Of a DNA stretch of 64,000 nt, positions 42,392 to 52,929 are shown one piece after another. Both the position numbers and the translations under genes were made by a program. Positions within the stretch are counted from its first letter, which is position 1, and every line of letters starts with the position of its first letter. Location: the NCBI GenBank assembly GCA_015832175.1, contig WJXW01000004.1, forward strand, positions 2,170,001-2,234,000, in the 5' to 3' direction. Source of the DNA: Paraphaeosphaeria minitans (taxonomy: Eukaryota; Ascomycota; Dothideomycetes; Pleosporales; Didymosphaeriaceae). The notes beneath the pieces were generated by a model. It was not told where the DNA came from. It searched no databases and worked only from the letters and a program-made list of their open reading frames with translations.

Positions 42392-43890
42392 ATGGCCGCG
42401 ACTCACCTGGAGCAAGCGCAAACTGCGGCGGCAACAGCCAACGGGGCGGCGAACAAGACAAAGGAGCAGGGTTCAAGTCCTGCATCGAAGCGACCCCGAC
42501 AGAAGAGACCTAACTACAACGAGATCCATGCGAAACCACTTCCTCTCGAAGTCTTTCCCCTTCCAGCCTTCGTTCCCCATAACCCCATCTCAATTGTGCG
42601 AATAGCCATCGCGTTGATCTCTCAGTCGATATGGCCACCAAACCATCGCCCTACTGTGTACAAAGCCTACTTCTCCACCGAGACACAGTCTATTCACGTG
42701 ACCGACCCAAAAGCTATACGCGCTCTATGGGATCGGGGCTTCTGGGGTTCGGGCTCTCTTAGTCGCAGTGAACCCCAGTGGCTAGCCCAAGAGAAACGAA
42801 AACGTGGTCTCGACGCAATCACAACGAGTGAGGAAGTGACGCGTAAGAGACGAGAGGAGCGAAGACAGTTTAAGCTTGAGAGGGCGAAGGCCCAAAGAGA
42901 AGCAATTGAACAACAGTTGCGTGAAGAGGGAAAGCTTGATGCGGAGACGAATCTCGAAGAGCTAGTGGATAACGGAAGTGTGAGCGAGTCACCTCTGGGC
43001 ACTTTGTACCTGCCTGATGCTGGTTCACACTTGGGCGACAGCGCTGCAGCGAATGGAGTTTCAGTCATTGAAGCAGTCGAGAAAACCCTCGCCGAGGAGG
43101 AGCCCTCCTTTGACGAAGAATTTCAGGACCAAGAACATCTGCAGCTCACGTTCGAGGAAGCCTTCTTCCTCAGCTATGTGCTTGGAATTCTTGATATTTA
43201 CCACCGCGAGACGATCCTCAGCTCACCAGATTTTCTTCGCCTAATTTGTGCGCAGTCGGACTTCATGTCAAGTGGTGAAGCTGTTTCCACTGCAGCTCTT
43301 CTCCATAACCCGGCATCGTACCCCATCGAACCTGATAACAGCTTCATGTTGAAGTATGTCGTCTTTCATCACTTCCGATCGCTTGGCTGGGTCGTCCGAC
43401 CAGGGATCAAATTCGCGTGCGACTACCTTCTTTACCTGCGCGGTCCCGCTTTTACCCACGCCGAATTCGCCATCATGATTATTCCCGCATATTCCGATCC
43501 ATACTGGTCTGCGACGTCGGAACGAGCTGCAGCATGCAAAAAGAAGGCTCACAGAGATTGGTGGTGGTTGCACCGACTGAACCGAGTTCAGACACAGGTT
43601 CACAAAACACTGTTACTGGTTTACGTGGAGGTACCCCCGCCGTGGAATGTCAGTGATACCAAAGGTGGAGATGTAGACGTGGGAGGTGCTTTGAAAAAGT
43701 ACAGTGTCAGAGAATTCGTATGGAGGAGATGGAGCGCCAACCGAAACAGAGTAAGTAAATCACCCCACACAGAGTGGTGTACCTTCCTGGCGGGAAAAAT
43801 TTCGCTTTCTCGCCAGGTTGAGACATGTGCTAGGTATCTAATTCCTAGCATTTGACTGACACTAACTTTGCACGCGCACTTTAGGACTGA
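42392..43890 (+). CDS. SEN2: tRNA-splicing endonuclease catalytic subunit Sen2
   Basis: Two exons, 42392-43750 and 43885-43890, encode 454 residues. The start is the ATG at 42392 (MAATHLEQAQ). The last exon carries just Asp and the stop, and the spliced end RWSANRNRD fits the family's usual C-terminus. A basic N-terminal region is followed by Sen2 blocks (HAKPLPLEVFPLPAF, FWGSGSLSRSEPQW), a charged coiled-coil-like helix near 155-195, and the nuclease domain. That domain shows LKYVVFHHFRSLGWVVRPG, then YLLYLRGPAFTHAEF with the catalytic Tyr and His, and VHKTLLLVYVEVP with the catalytic Lys. Sen2 cleaves the 5' exon-intron junction of pre-tRNAs as part of the Sen2-Sen34-Sen15-Sen54 complex. 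The triad is complete. Confidence 0.93.
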
Positions 43891-46024
43891 TAAACTGCTG
43901 TATTATCTTCTGTGGAATGACTTGTGCGAGAGAGAGATGATCGGAATGGATTGGCGCGAGCTGCTTCCAGAAAATCCGGAACGTTGAGGGAAACCTCCTG
44001 TTTCGTGGGGTGCAGCTCAAGACAGCCTGCAATGTCAGATTCCGAAAAATGCCGAGACATCCGAACCGGCCATTCACTACTGGCGGACTACGGAGCAAGA
44101 GGATCTTCAAGATGTCGCTCACAAAATCATACACTCAAGAACTACGCTCATGTTTTGCTATGTATCATGCGGTGCAGCTCAAACTTTCTTTGTTACAACT
44201 GACACTTAGGCAACAAGGAACAAAATGACCTCGGCTGGCCTTGCAACCCTGACTACGTCCCGTAAGCTACATCAAATACCAAGGTAAATTGGCAATCTAC
44301 AAGGAAGCGAACATACGAACGAGAACCAGAAGGGGACTGTGGTACTATATGTATATTACTTACCGTGAAACCTTCAACTTCAACACCGCTCCGATGGCTT
44401 TCCAGCCGCGCTACTATACCCAGCCTTCTTTCTTTGAGCACCTAAACTAGGATGTGCGCTAAACAATTTACCAATTCATGGAGGACAATCTTCAATTCTA
44501 TCATACTCTCGCAAATTCGCCAAATTTCTTCTTTGCTGCAAGCAAGCATACCGGTACAGCAAGAACCGCCTACCAGCCATTAAAGGTGGGCGCCGGATCC
44601 TAGAAGGGTTCCAACTCATATTCGAGAGATACACATCCACACCTACCATGATCATACCAGATACCCCCTCAACAGCACATTCATGTCTCTTCGACATATC
44701 ACACTTGGTATCCCCACACCCCTGATGATATCCGCCTTTGACAATCAACTCGACAAAGCTCCTTTCAGCTCACTTCCAAAAGGTGACCCTCCTTTTCGTC
44801 GACCCACAGAATAAATACCCTGCGAACTTAAAGACCCCAATGCGCGTCTTCCTCCGTTTATGCGCTCTTGCGTCTATCCCAGATCATTATGAATGAACGC
44901 AAGGTTTAATCGAGCATCAGAGCACTGTCGAAGTACATTTCAAACCTATCCGAATACGAGACGGTGCACACGACGAGTCATGCACTACCATATCCCTCTG
45001 ACGTTACGGGGACGCTGCTGTGCACCGGTGTAAGAGCTTGAGGATTTTCTGCTGGAGTGAGGGGGTGGGTAAGGATGTGCAGCAGGGATTGGGTGGTATG
45101 AGTGACAAGGAGTTTCAGGAACGAAATCCGTCGCTGGTGCTGGCTGCGTTGTTCTGATGACCTCTTCCCTGAGGCGTTTGGACTAAAGGAGATTCCCATT
45201 GGGTGCGCGGTGTGGATGCGGCGTAGTCGGCGTAGGCTTCGGAACACAACTCATCAGATACATGCAGGCCGCCTGCTTGCATTTCTTATCCCTGATGCCC
45301 CGGTGTTTTGTTCCGCAGAAGACTACGGGTGTGTTTGATGGCCAGTCAACACTCAGCTCGGCTTGATGATGGATATGCGCATGTAGTACCGTATGTCCTA
45401 CCATCAGTCAAACACTGAAGGAAACCCTGCGTGCCACATTTCAAACGTTCATTGGTCCAGGTGGCAATTATAGAGCAAGTAAATGCTGGAACTAATGTGG
45501 TGTCGCAGAAGTGTATTGTGCAGCGGAAGACTTTACCATCCTATGATTCGATGGTATGCCTTGAACGGCTGGCCACGGGTGGATGCATCGCCATGAGCTG
45601 TTCATATGGACTTTATACCTTTCTGAAAGTCGGGGCTCGGAGTAGGTGTCTCTGCAACAACGCCCTATCGTTACTCCACGCCGTCCCAATGGTACCTTCG
45701 CGCCGTTATATTACATAGGTACCGCCTGGCAAGCACCTCGGCCGTAGCTACCCGCGTCTCACAGCTCACGCGCAGTTGCACCACATCACTCCGAGTCCTC
45801 GCCGGCCGCGCCTATCCTACGCAAACAACTCACACCACGCACCATGTATAAATCGCGTGTCGCCTCATCCATCGCTTTGTTGACTCCTAATCTGTACTTA
45901 CATCATTACTCGGGCCCCACCGTGTACCGTACCGGTAGCCCACCGACTCCGCGCTTGCGCACAGCATCTCTTCGCTGGACTCGCATATTTGCTATTCCCG
46001 AATTGTATCGCCAGAAGCAGCAAT
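43891..46024. other. 2.1 kb intergenic region and sulfite oxidase promoter
   Basis: No supported gene lies between SEN2 and the sulfite oxidase start. Frames are short and interrupted. Near the right end a 62-codon ATG frame (45844-46032) precedes and overlaps the sulfite oxidase start. Confidence 0.5.
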
Positions 46025-46032
46025 ATGGCTAG
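45844..46032 (+). other. Upstream reading frame overlapping the sulfite oxidase start
   Basis: A 62-codon frame begins with ATG and ends eight bases past the sulfite oxidase ATG, in a different frame (the stop TAG is within ATGGCTAG). It could repress translation of the main frame if transcribed. Its Arg/Ser/Leu-rich sequence could instead be a targeting peptide joined by an unrecognised splice. Both ideas are unproven. Confidence 0.35.
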
Positions 46033-47601
46033 AACAGATACGACAAAGGTACGTCTACACTGCGATTCAAACGCGGTAGGTTGTTCGTTCTGTGAGAGCC
46101 GTGGCGCTGACGTCATTGCCCATCGCAGTATGAGTACTCCGTCGAGAAACCGCTCAATCGTGAGCCAGAGTTGCATGAATTAGTTTCAAGGTGAGTGGTT
46201 AATATATTACCAGATCATCCCGCGATGGCAAAAGTTGAGATTCGGCTAGTTTCCTCACGAAGGAAGGGAAGGGCTACGACAGAAATCATGGCCCAATACC
46301 GCACATTGACAAGGAAGAACATAGGGTAAAGGTTGACGGGCTGGTCAAAAAGGAGCTGAACCTGAGTGTTAAAGAGTTGGAGAAGCTTCCGCAGAAGAAC
46401 ATAATATGCACGTTGTAAGTCGAATGTTTGGTGTTTTCTCGACAGCCTCATCATCTAGGTATCCGCCCCGACTGTCTCTCCAAAATCAAAGAACGCAGAG
46501 GTTGGGGGTTTCGTCGTCTTGAACCCTTTCGAGATGCAATGAATCGAGCTATCGTCAGAATACTGCACATCATAAGCAGCCCGCTAATTATTGATGTTAC
46601 AGACAATGCGCCGGTAACCGTCGCCACACCATGCGCACGAAGCTCAAAGAAGTCTCCGGCATCGACTGGTTCGACGGCGCCGTGATGAATTGCTCATGGA
46701 CCGGCCCTCTTCTTCGCGACGTCCTCACCTCCGCCTCCCTCAAGGTCCCGGAACCCTCCTATGCCACCACTCACGTAGCGTTCGCTTGCTTCCAGACGCC
46801 GACCCAGGAAGACGACTGGTATGGCGCGAGCGTGCCATTATCACGGGTGATGGACCCTAAGAGCGGTATCATCCTCGCCCTGCAGATGAATGGGAGGCCA
46901 TTGTCGCCGAATCACGGGGCACCGGTGCGTGTGGTGACGCCGGGTATTGCAGGTGCCCGGAGTGTAAAGTGGCTGGATCGCGTAACAGTGCAGACGTGCG
47001 AATCAGAAAACTTCTACCAGAGGTATGTAAATCTGTTGCTTCACTCAACACATCATTGTTGGCTGAACAAGCCTTACCCATAATAAAACAACATCCGGGC
47101 CCTACTGACCACATTCGCAAACGCAGACACGACTACAAAATCCTACCCCCAGAAGCTACCTGCAAGGAAGAGGCCGAAAAATGGTGGGACCGCGTTTCCG
47201 CCCTGCAAGACATGCCCATCAACAGCGTTATCGCGATCCCTGCCTCCTCTTCAACTATTCATCTCTCGCCCGACGGCACCACGGAAGTCAAAGGTTACGC
47301 GCTGCCGTCCGGTTCCGACGGGCCCATTACCAAAGTCGAGATCTCGACCGACGACGGTGTGACGTGGCAGCTTGCGGAGCTGTTAGAGGACCAAGAAACG
47401 AATGGCGCAGATCTCAAGTGGGCATGGTCTTTGTGGCGAGCGAGGGTGAAGATTGACAAGGGTCAAGGGAGGAAGGTGTTGAGTCGGGCGACTGATAGGA
47501 GTGGGAATACGCAGGTGAAGTGTCCCGAGTGGAATCTGAGGGGTGTGGCGTATAATGGGTATGGAGAGGCGAGTGAGCTTCATGTGGTACGAAGGGTGTA
47601 A
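46025..47601 (+). CDS. Sulfite oxidase (molybdopterin-binding oxidoreductase)
   Basis: Five exons are inferred: 46025-46048, 46129-46190, 46250-46414, 46603-47022 and 47127-47601, encoding 381 residues. All junctions keep phase and restore conserved text. The molybdopterin domain shows FLTKEGKGYDRNHGPIPHID, the molybdenum-ligand motif CTLQCAGNRRHTM with its Cys in QCAGNRR, DWFDGAVMNCSWTGPLLRDVL, WYGASVPLSRVMDP, MNGRPLSPNHGAPVRVV and PGIAGARSVKWLDRV. The C-terminal dimerisation domain has VKGYALPSGSDGPI, VEISTDDGVTWQ, WAWSLWRARV and WNLRGVAYNGYGEASELHV. There is no cytochrome b5 domain, unlike animal sulfite oxidase, so electron acceptance may resemble the plant peroxisomal type, but no C-terminal SKL-like signal is seen. 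The role is sulfite detoxification. Confidence 0.92.
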
Positions 47602-48132
47602 GGCGTATAGAAAGGACGGCAATGATGGAGGCTGCTGGTCTCACTACGTTTGTCTTTACGTCTTCGCAAAGTCGAGACTTGGAAACCCTGGCCCTGAATT
47701 GCATGGCTTATCTATTGATTCAACCAAGTCGAATCATCGTCATTCTCATTCCTTAATAACATCCGAGCTGGCGTGCGCTCTCGGTGCTAGATCAATGCTG
47801 TCGCGCCGTTCGGCACCTCAACAGCTTCTTGTCATATTATCATTTAGCTTCAACATTATTCCTGCAGCAAGGGCAAATAGAACAGGAGAGCGTTTTAGTA
47901 CGCATAGGCTGGTACATTTGCCCGAGTGCTGCCTTGGAAATCGGTTTAGCTGACTAAGCGTGGTTGACACGGGCAAGGTGAAAGCATGCGCTAACTACGC
48001 ACAGTTCATACGACCACATCCCAGCGTGGTGTGATGACAATCACGGCACATCCCGCTCGCGACACGATGCGTACGCCAATGCTATTACCATAGCTTTCTC
48101 TCCGCGACGTGAACACCACAGCCATCACGCCC
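47602..48132. other. Intergenic region
   Basis: 531 bases with no coding signal. The large OB-fold protein gene could begin at a GTG 24 bases upstream of its ATG, but that is not a likely start. Confidence 0.5.
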
Positions 48133-51100
48133 ATGGACGCCATATCCATCGCCGAGCTCACGCCAGAGCTCCCCGGCCTCGCATCCCAGCATATCCGCGG
48201 CGTCGTAACCCTCATATGGCCGTACTCGTCCTCGGCGCGCACTTTCGCGCTGCTCCTCGGCGACCCCGACTTCCGCCGCCGCCGCAAAAACGGGCAGGTC
48301 CGCGTGCGATTCTCGGGCTCGAGTGCGCGCGCGATTGCAAGCACGGGCGTGGGCATTGGGGATGAGGTCGCGCTGGGGTTGCGCGGCGTAACGTTTGTGC
48401 GGGACAGCGATGTTAGCACGCCCGGGAAGAGTATCGAGTGGGAGCTGGAGTATGGGCAGACGCTGGACGCGAGGGTTGTAAGAGGGGGAGAGGAATTGGC
48501 GGTACTGGAGCTCGACCATGTCGCGCCTACGCCTGCGCCGTCGTCGCCTGTGAGGGCAACGCCCCGTATGGAGAGGGAAGCAGCAGGACAGTGGAACTCG
48601 CCCGCATACCTTAAGCGCTTGAGATTGTCGAATGGACCGGTGCTTGCGCCGTTCGACCCCTTTGCGGACGATATCGAAGATGGGCATGCGAAGAAGCGGA
48701 GGAGGAGGTCGTATAAGGATTGGAATGCGTGGACATACCTGGCACGCACACCATCGCCGGAGAAGGAAGATATAGATGTGGATCTGGACGGACATGATTA
48801 TCGTGATGGGTCGCCGATCCGTCCAGTACTGCTGCCTGCGACTCCAGTGTCCCCGTTCAAAGCTCCGGCAGATGCTCATATGGACGAACCTTTGGACCGA
48901 GGACATATATCTTCGCAAGATGGCGCACAGGACCTGATCGAGACGGCTCAGGGTGAGATCGAGGAGCAATCATCGGAATCCGAGCAATCGGCGAACGAGG
49001 AAGCGAACGAGGACCTCGTACATGATGCTGAGTACTACGACTTGTATGCTCCACCCGATGAACAACATGCTGGACAAGCTCAAGTCGTTGAGCTGAGCGA
49101 TACCCTGTCGGATGCGGAGGAGGAGGAAGTGGAAGCCAGTGTTCACGTTCAAGAAATTCTTTCAAGTGATGACGACCTCGCTGAGAGGCAGGGACCCGAG
49201 GTTACCGTGGCAGTTGAGGAAGAAGACGCTACCGGATCTGCACCAGCAGATAACCTTCGGTTTGTGGAGTCGCATACCATCACTGAGATGCAGCCGAAGG
49301 AGCAGGACAACCCAACGGAAGAAACACCTGTCCCGCGCGTGCAAGATAGTTCACAGATGCGTGGCGATCTAACACCACTGGACAGTACCTCGAGAGATGC
49401 ACCTCAGCTCGTCATGCCACCTCCACCAACACTGTCTCTACTACAGACAAACTTCCATACCCCCTACGTACCGGGTATGTTGACTCCTATCGGTGAAGAG
49501 CCTTCGAGTCCGAACCTTCAACCACTAGATTCCTCCACGCTTCCCATGCCATCTCCGTTCCCTGGTGGACGCGAAGGCAACATGTCATCCTACCTGGACT
49601 ACGTCAGCACTCCGCGGCAGTCGCCGCCCCAAAGCATTGCGGGCGATGTCAGACAGGAGGTGCCTGATGACGAAGCTGACTACATTATGGAGACAAGCTT
49701 CTATAGCTCCGTAAGCTCTGCTCATGCACCGGCTTTCCTGCCAACGCATGAGTCTGCGTTCACTGATGTGCGGTTTACTTTTGGGATGGATGGTGCTGCA
49801 TTTTCGCGTCCGCAGACCTCCCCGGGGGCGAATAAAGCCGATGACCAGGCTACTTGGGCGGTCGAGGGCTCCGTTGGAGGTCGAGAAAGCTCGCCAATAC
49901 GTGCCAACGATCTGGGAGATGGAAAGGACAATGCTAACGAGGATCATGAGCCATTTGATGATTTTCTCGCGATTTTCCCGGTGGAATCACACGCGGCGCC
50001 TTGGGTTGAGCTGACAGAGACGGCTTTTTTGCCTTCGAGTTCTGAGACTGGTGATGCCGCTCCTGGTGAACAGCCCGATGAACAATTGAAGGAACAGCCA
50101 GAAAAGCAATTGGAAGGGAAGCCTGCCGAACTGCCGGATGAACAGCCTGACGAACAATCTGCCGTCGAAATGGCCGAAGAAGCACCTGTGGCCCACGACG
50201 GACGCAGACTTGATGAAATCACCGGCGACGATTTACCCATGGATGTTGAACTTGACGAACAGCTGGACATTTCAATGGCTGAGTTTACACACGAGAGTGA
50301 AAACGAACAAAACAATGTCGGGATCCCTAAAACAGCTACATTTGACGCCCAGCTCGACCAAGCAGAGTCCGATCGCTTGACAGGCACTACTGAGGCTAAA
50401 ACCGAAGATGCCGCCGACAATGCGGAGTTTCCGCACTCGCACCCTGAAATTGGGCATGATCCAGAGAAACAACGATCTACTGCCGTTTCAAGAGTCGAGG
50501 TGATTGATCTTGGACCCTCTTCTGATGTGAGCGATAGTAATGAGGACGAGACGCCAGATCCGGGGGTCGATGTTCCCATGTCGGTTGATCTTGCTCAAGA
50601 TGAGTTCGACGGCGAGCACGCGTATGGGAACCAGTTGGAGCGAGATCACCGCCAGCACGATGTGCAAAAAGCGTTGGACGATCCACGATCGCCCCATTCT
50701 CCCAAGAACAATATCACAACCGGTCAAGATAATACCGAGTCGCAACATGTCAAAGCGGACCGTATAGAAGGGATTGAAATGACCGATGGAGTAAGCCCAG
50801 GCGCAGGAACTCAAGGCCCATCCGCATTCGATCTTCACTCGGCCCACAAAGATATCAAAGTGGAATCAGTAGAAGAAGTGTTTGACGACACCAATCAACA
50901 GAAGGACACTGAAAATGATAATGAATTCATGGCCGACAATGATGCCCAGCTTCTTATAGCTGTTCCAGCAGAGGGCCATAGAGTAGGCGAACTCGAGTTT
51001 GTGGCAGTCCCTGATGCTGCGCCAGCCAGAAGCACTAGGTCCAAAACAAAGATGTCCACGTCCCCTGAGAAGGAAGCTCATATGCCTTCACGAAGTACTC

Positions 51101-52929
51101 GATCTCGGAAAAGAGAATCCTTAGCACCTCTTTCTCAATTATCTCAAAGAACAGTATCACCACCTGCCACTCGGTCGAGAGGGATAGTCACACCAACACC
51201 TACTCGGGAAAGCTTCTCAGCATCGCCCTACAGTCTGCGATCCCAGTCCAAACATCCTTCTCCGACGAAGTCTCCCTTCGCAAGTACCAAGAAGACACGT
51301 TCCCGTAAATCAACGCAAACGGGATTGAGCGCGGAATCTTCTCCGCAGCAAGCCTTCACTCAACAATCGTCGACCACAGACTTCGACTTCCCATGGACAA
51401 ATTTTGAGCCGTCTCAAGAACTAGGCAATTCGCAGGGCAAGTTCTCAAATGTACCCTACGTGAAGGACTCCGAAGAAGGCAGCGTACGTTCCGAGCAATC
51501 CCCCTCTACTGTGCAGAATTCCGATGACTGGAACATGGGCATCAATTCCAGCGATCCGCCGGTCCCAGACACCCAAGTGAAGGAGCTCAGCTCGACGCCA
51601 AGGAAAACTCGCATTACAAACCGGCAACCTACTTCACCTGTAACGCCAGTGCAAAAAGCGGACACGCAAGTCGCCAGGACAACGAGAAGTGCTTCGAAAC
51701 AGTCGATATCGCCATTCGTTACGCAACTGCCTCTGAGCAGCCCGACCAAGTCAATTCGCTCAGTTACTTCGCTTGTAGTCGCGACGAGCAGTCCTCGCAG
51801 GTCGCGCCGTGTAAACAAGGATTCGGCCGATCCTCTTGCAGAGGGCGACAGGGATACTGAGATGGAGAGCTTGCCTGGAGCACCTTCTCGACTCGAAAAG
51901 AGCATTCTCAATGGGGATGCCGATATTGATGCGCCCAGCCCGCCGCGAGGCGATGATGCTAGAACCGCCACAGCAAACCAGCAGTCCCTTCTCATGACCC
52001 CAGAAGACACCCAGCACATTCTCGTTGAGTCACAGCCTCATTCTTTAACAGATCAAGAGCAAAGTCTCCCAATGACACCAAAGCTAACACAATCCGCGTC
52101 TGCCGCGCACCGCCCTCTGGAAGCCAGCTTCGTCGCAGAAGAATCTAACCTCGTACAACCTCCTTCAATATCTACAACGACGCCTCGTCGCAACGCAACA
52201 GCTACCGACGTGGCGTCACCTTCGGCTTCATCCAGAAACAGCGTGCACTCCACTTCCGAAGATGAGCCCGATGTCGCCGAAGTCGAGAAACCATCCATCG
52301 GCCTGTCCACGCCAATCGCATACTACACCCCCCTCAAAGATCTCCCCTACTTCATCAACCGCTCCTCATCCTTCCACTCCGCCGGCTCCCCCGACGTTCT
52401 CGTTCTCGTCACCGCCGCCTCCACACTGCCTACCCGCGCGACCAAAGGGCCCAAGCACCACACGACCACCCTGCACATCACAGACCTCTCTCTCTACCCC
52501 GCCCAAACCACAGTCCAGATCTTTCGCGCCTACGCCGACGCGCTCCCCGTCGCAGAAGCCGGTGACGTCGTTCTCCTGCGTGCCTTCAGCGTCAAGAGTC
52601 TGAATCGACATCCGTGTCTCGTCAGCGGAGACGAGAGCTCGTGGTGTGTCTGGCGCTATGGGAAGCCGCTGTGGGGAAAGAAGCGTGGCTCCTTTGGCGA
52701 AGTAAGGAGTCGCGAGGAGGTCAAGGGGCCAGCTGTGGAGCGCGGAGAGGGCGAGTGGGGCGAGGTGGAGAAGGTGAGGACGTGGTGGGTAAACGTAGTG
52801 AAGAGTGAGGTGGAAGAGAAAGCGAGGGTTACGAGGCGTAGGGATAAGGAAAGGGAGGGGTCACAATCGCAGTCGCAGTCGCAGTCGCAGGCGCAGTCGC
52901 AGGCGCAGTCGCAGGCGTTGGGGTACTAG
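48133..52929 (+). CDS. Large nuclear protein with C-terminal POT1/Cdc13-like OB domain (Telo_bind)
   Basis: One long exon encodes 1598 residues. The first ~120 residues read as a compact beta-rich domain, possibly a first OB fold (HIRGVVTLIWPYSSSARTFALLL, VRVRFSGSSARAI, DEVALGLRGVTFV). About 1,250 acidic, low-complexity residues follow, including EQPDEQLKEQPEKQLEGKP-type repeats and basic Ser/Arg motifs (RSTRSRKRESL). Near 1390 a second folded domain starts with STPIAYYTPLKDLPYF, then VLVLVTAASTLPTRA, TTLHITDLSL, VQIFRAYADALP, AGDVVLLRAFSVKS and SWCVWRYGKPLWG. That is the pattern of the telomeric single-strand-binding OB family (POT1, Cdc13). The tail ends in alternating SQ/AQ dipeptides. It is a candidate telomere-end-binding protein; the family is likely, the exact orthology unknown. 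Confidence 0.75.
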   Translation: MDAISIAELTPELPGLASQHIRGVVTLIWPYSSSARTFALLLGDPDFRRRRKNGQVRVRFSGSSARAIASTGVGIGDEVALGLRGVTFVRDSDVSTPGKSIEWELEYGQTLDARVVRGGEELAVLELDHVAPTPAPSSPVRATPRMEREAAGQWNSPAYLKRLRLSNGPVLAPFDPFADDIEDGHAKKRRRRSYKDWNAWTYLARTPSPEKEDIDVDLDGHDYRDGSPIRPVLLPATPVSPFKAPADAHMDEPLDRGHISSQDGAQDLIETAQGEIEEQSSESEQSANEEANEDLVHDAEYYDLYAPPDEQHAGQAQVVELSDTLSDAEEEEVEASVHVQEILSSDDDLAERQGPEVTVAVEEEDATGSAPADNLRFVESHTITEMQPKEQDNPTEETPVPRVQDSSQMRGDLTPLDSTSRDAPQLVMPPPPTLSLLQTNFHTPYVPGMLTPIGEEPSSPNLQPLDSSTLPMPSPFPGGREGNMSSYLDYVSTPRQSPPQSIAGDVRQEVPDDEADYIMETSFYSSVSSAHAPAFLPTHESAFTDVRFTFGMDGAAFSRPQTSPGANKADDQATWAVEGSVGGRESSPIRANDLGDGKDNANEDHEPFDDFLAIFPVESHAAPWVELTETAFLPSSSETGDAAPGEQPDEQLKEQPEKQLEGKPAELPDEQPDEQSAVEMAEEAPVAHDGRRLDEITGDDLPMDVELDEQLDISMAEFTHESENEQNNVGIPKTATFDAQLDQAESDRLTGTTEAKTEDAADNAEFPHSHPEIGHDPEKQRSTAVSRVEVIDLGPSSDVSDSNEDETPDPGVDVPMSVDLAQDEFDGEHAYGNQLERDHRQHDVQKALDDPRSPHSPKNNITTGQDNTESQHVKADRIEGIEMTDGVSPGAGTQGPSAFDLHSAHKDIKVESVEEVFDDTNQQKDTENDNEFMADNDAQLLIAVPAEGHRVGELEFVAVPDAAPARSTRSKTKMSTSPEKEAHMPSRSTRSRKRESLAPLSQLSQRTVSPPATRSRGIVTPTPTRESFSASPYSLRSQSKHPSPTKSPFASTKKTRSRKSTQTGLSAESSPQQAFTQQSSTTDFDFPWTNFEPSQELGNSQGKFSNVPYVKDSEEGSVRSEQSPSTVQNSDDWNMGINSSDPPVPDTQVKELSSTPRKTRITNRQPTSPVTPVQKADTQVARTTRSASKQSISPFVTQLPLSSPTKSIRSVTSLVVATSSPRRSRRVNKDSADPLAEGDRDTEMESLPGAPSRLEKSILNGDADIDAPSPPRGDDARTATANQQSLLMTPEDTQHILVESQPHSLTDQEQSLPMTPKLTQSASAAHRPLEASFVAEESNLVQPPSISTTTPRRNATATDVASPSASSRNSVHSTSEDEPDVAEVEKPSIGLSTPIAYYTPLKDLPYFINRSSSFHSAGSPDVLVLVTAASTLPTRATKGPKHHTTTLHITDLSLYPAQTTVQIFRAYADALPVAEAGDVVLLRAFSVKSLNRHPCLVSGDESSWCVWRYGKPLWGKKRGSFGEVRSREEVKGPAVERGEGEWGEVEKVRTWWVNVVKSEVEEKARVTRRRDKEREGSQSQSQSQSQAQSQAQSQALGY
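52861..52917 (+). repeat. TCGCAG hexanucleotide repeat in coding sequence
   Basis: About nine hexamer units (TCRCAG/GCGCAG variants) encode alternating Ser-Gln and Ala-Gln at the extreme C-terminus of the OB-domain protein. Slippage here would change the tail length by whole dipeptides. Confidence 0.8.

Noticed and set aside
42463..42487. Perfect tRNA T-arm-like stem-loop (GCAGG/GTTCAAGT/CCTGC)
   Set aside because: It lies in SEN2 coding sequence and no acceptor, D or anticodon arms are nearby, so it is a coincidence rather than a tRNA.
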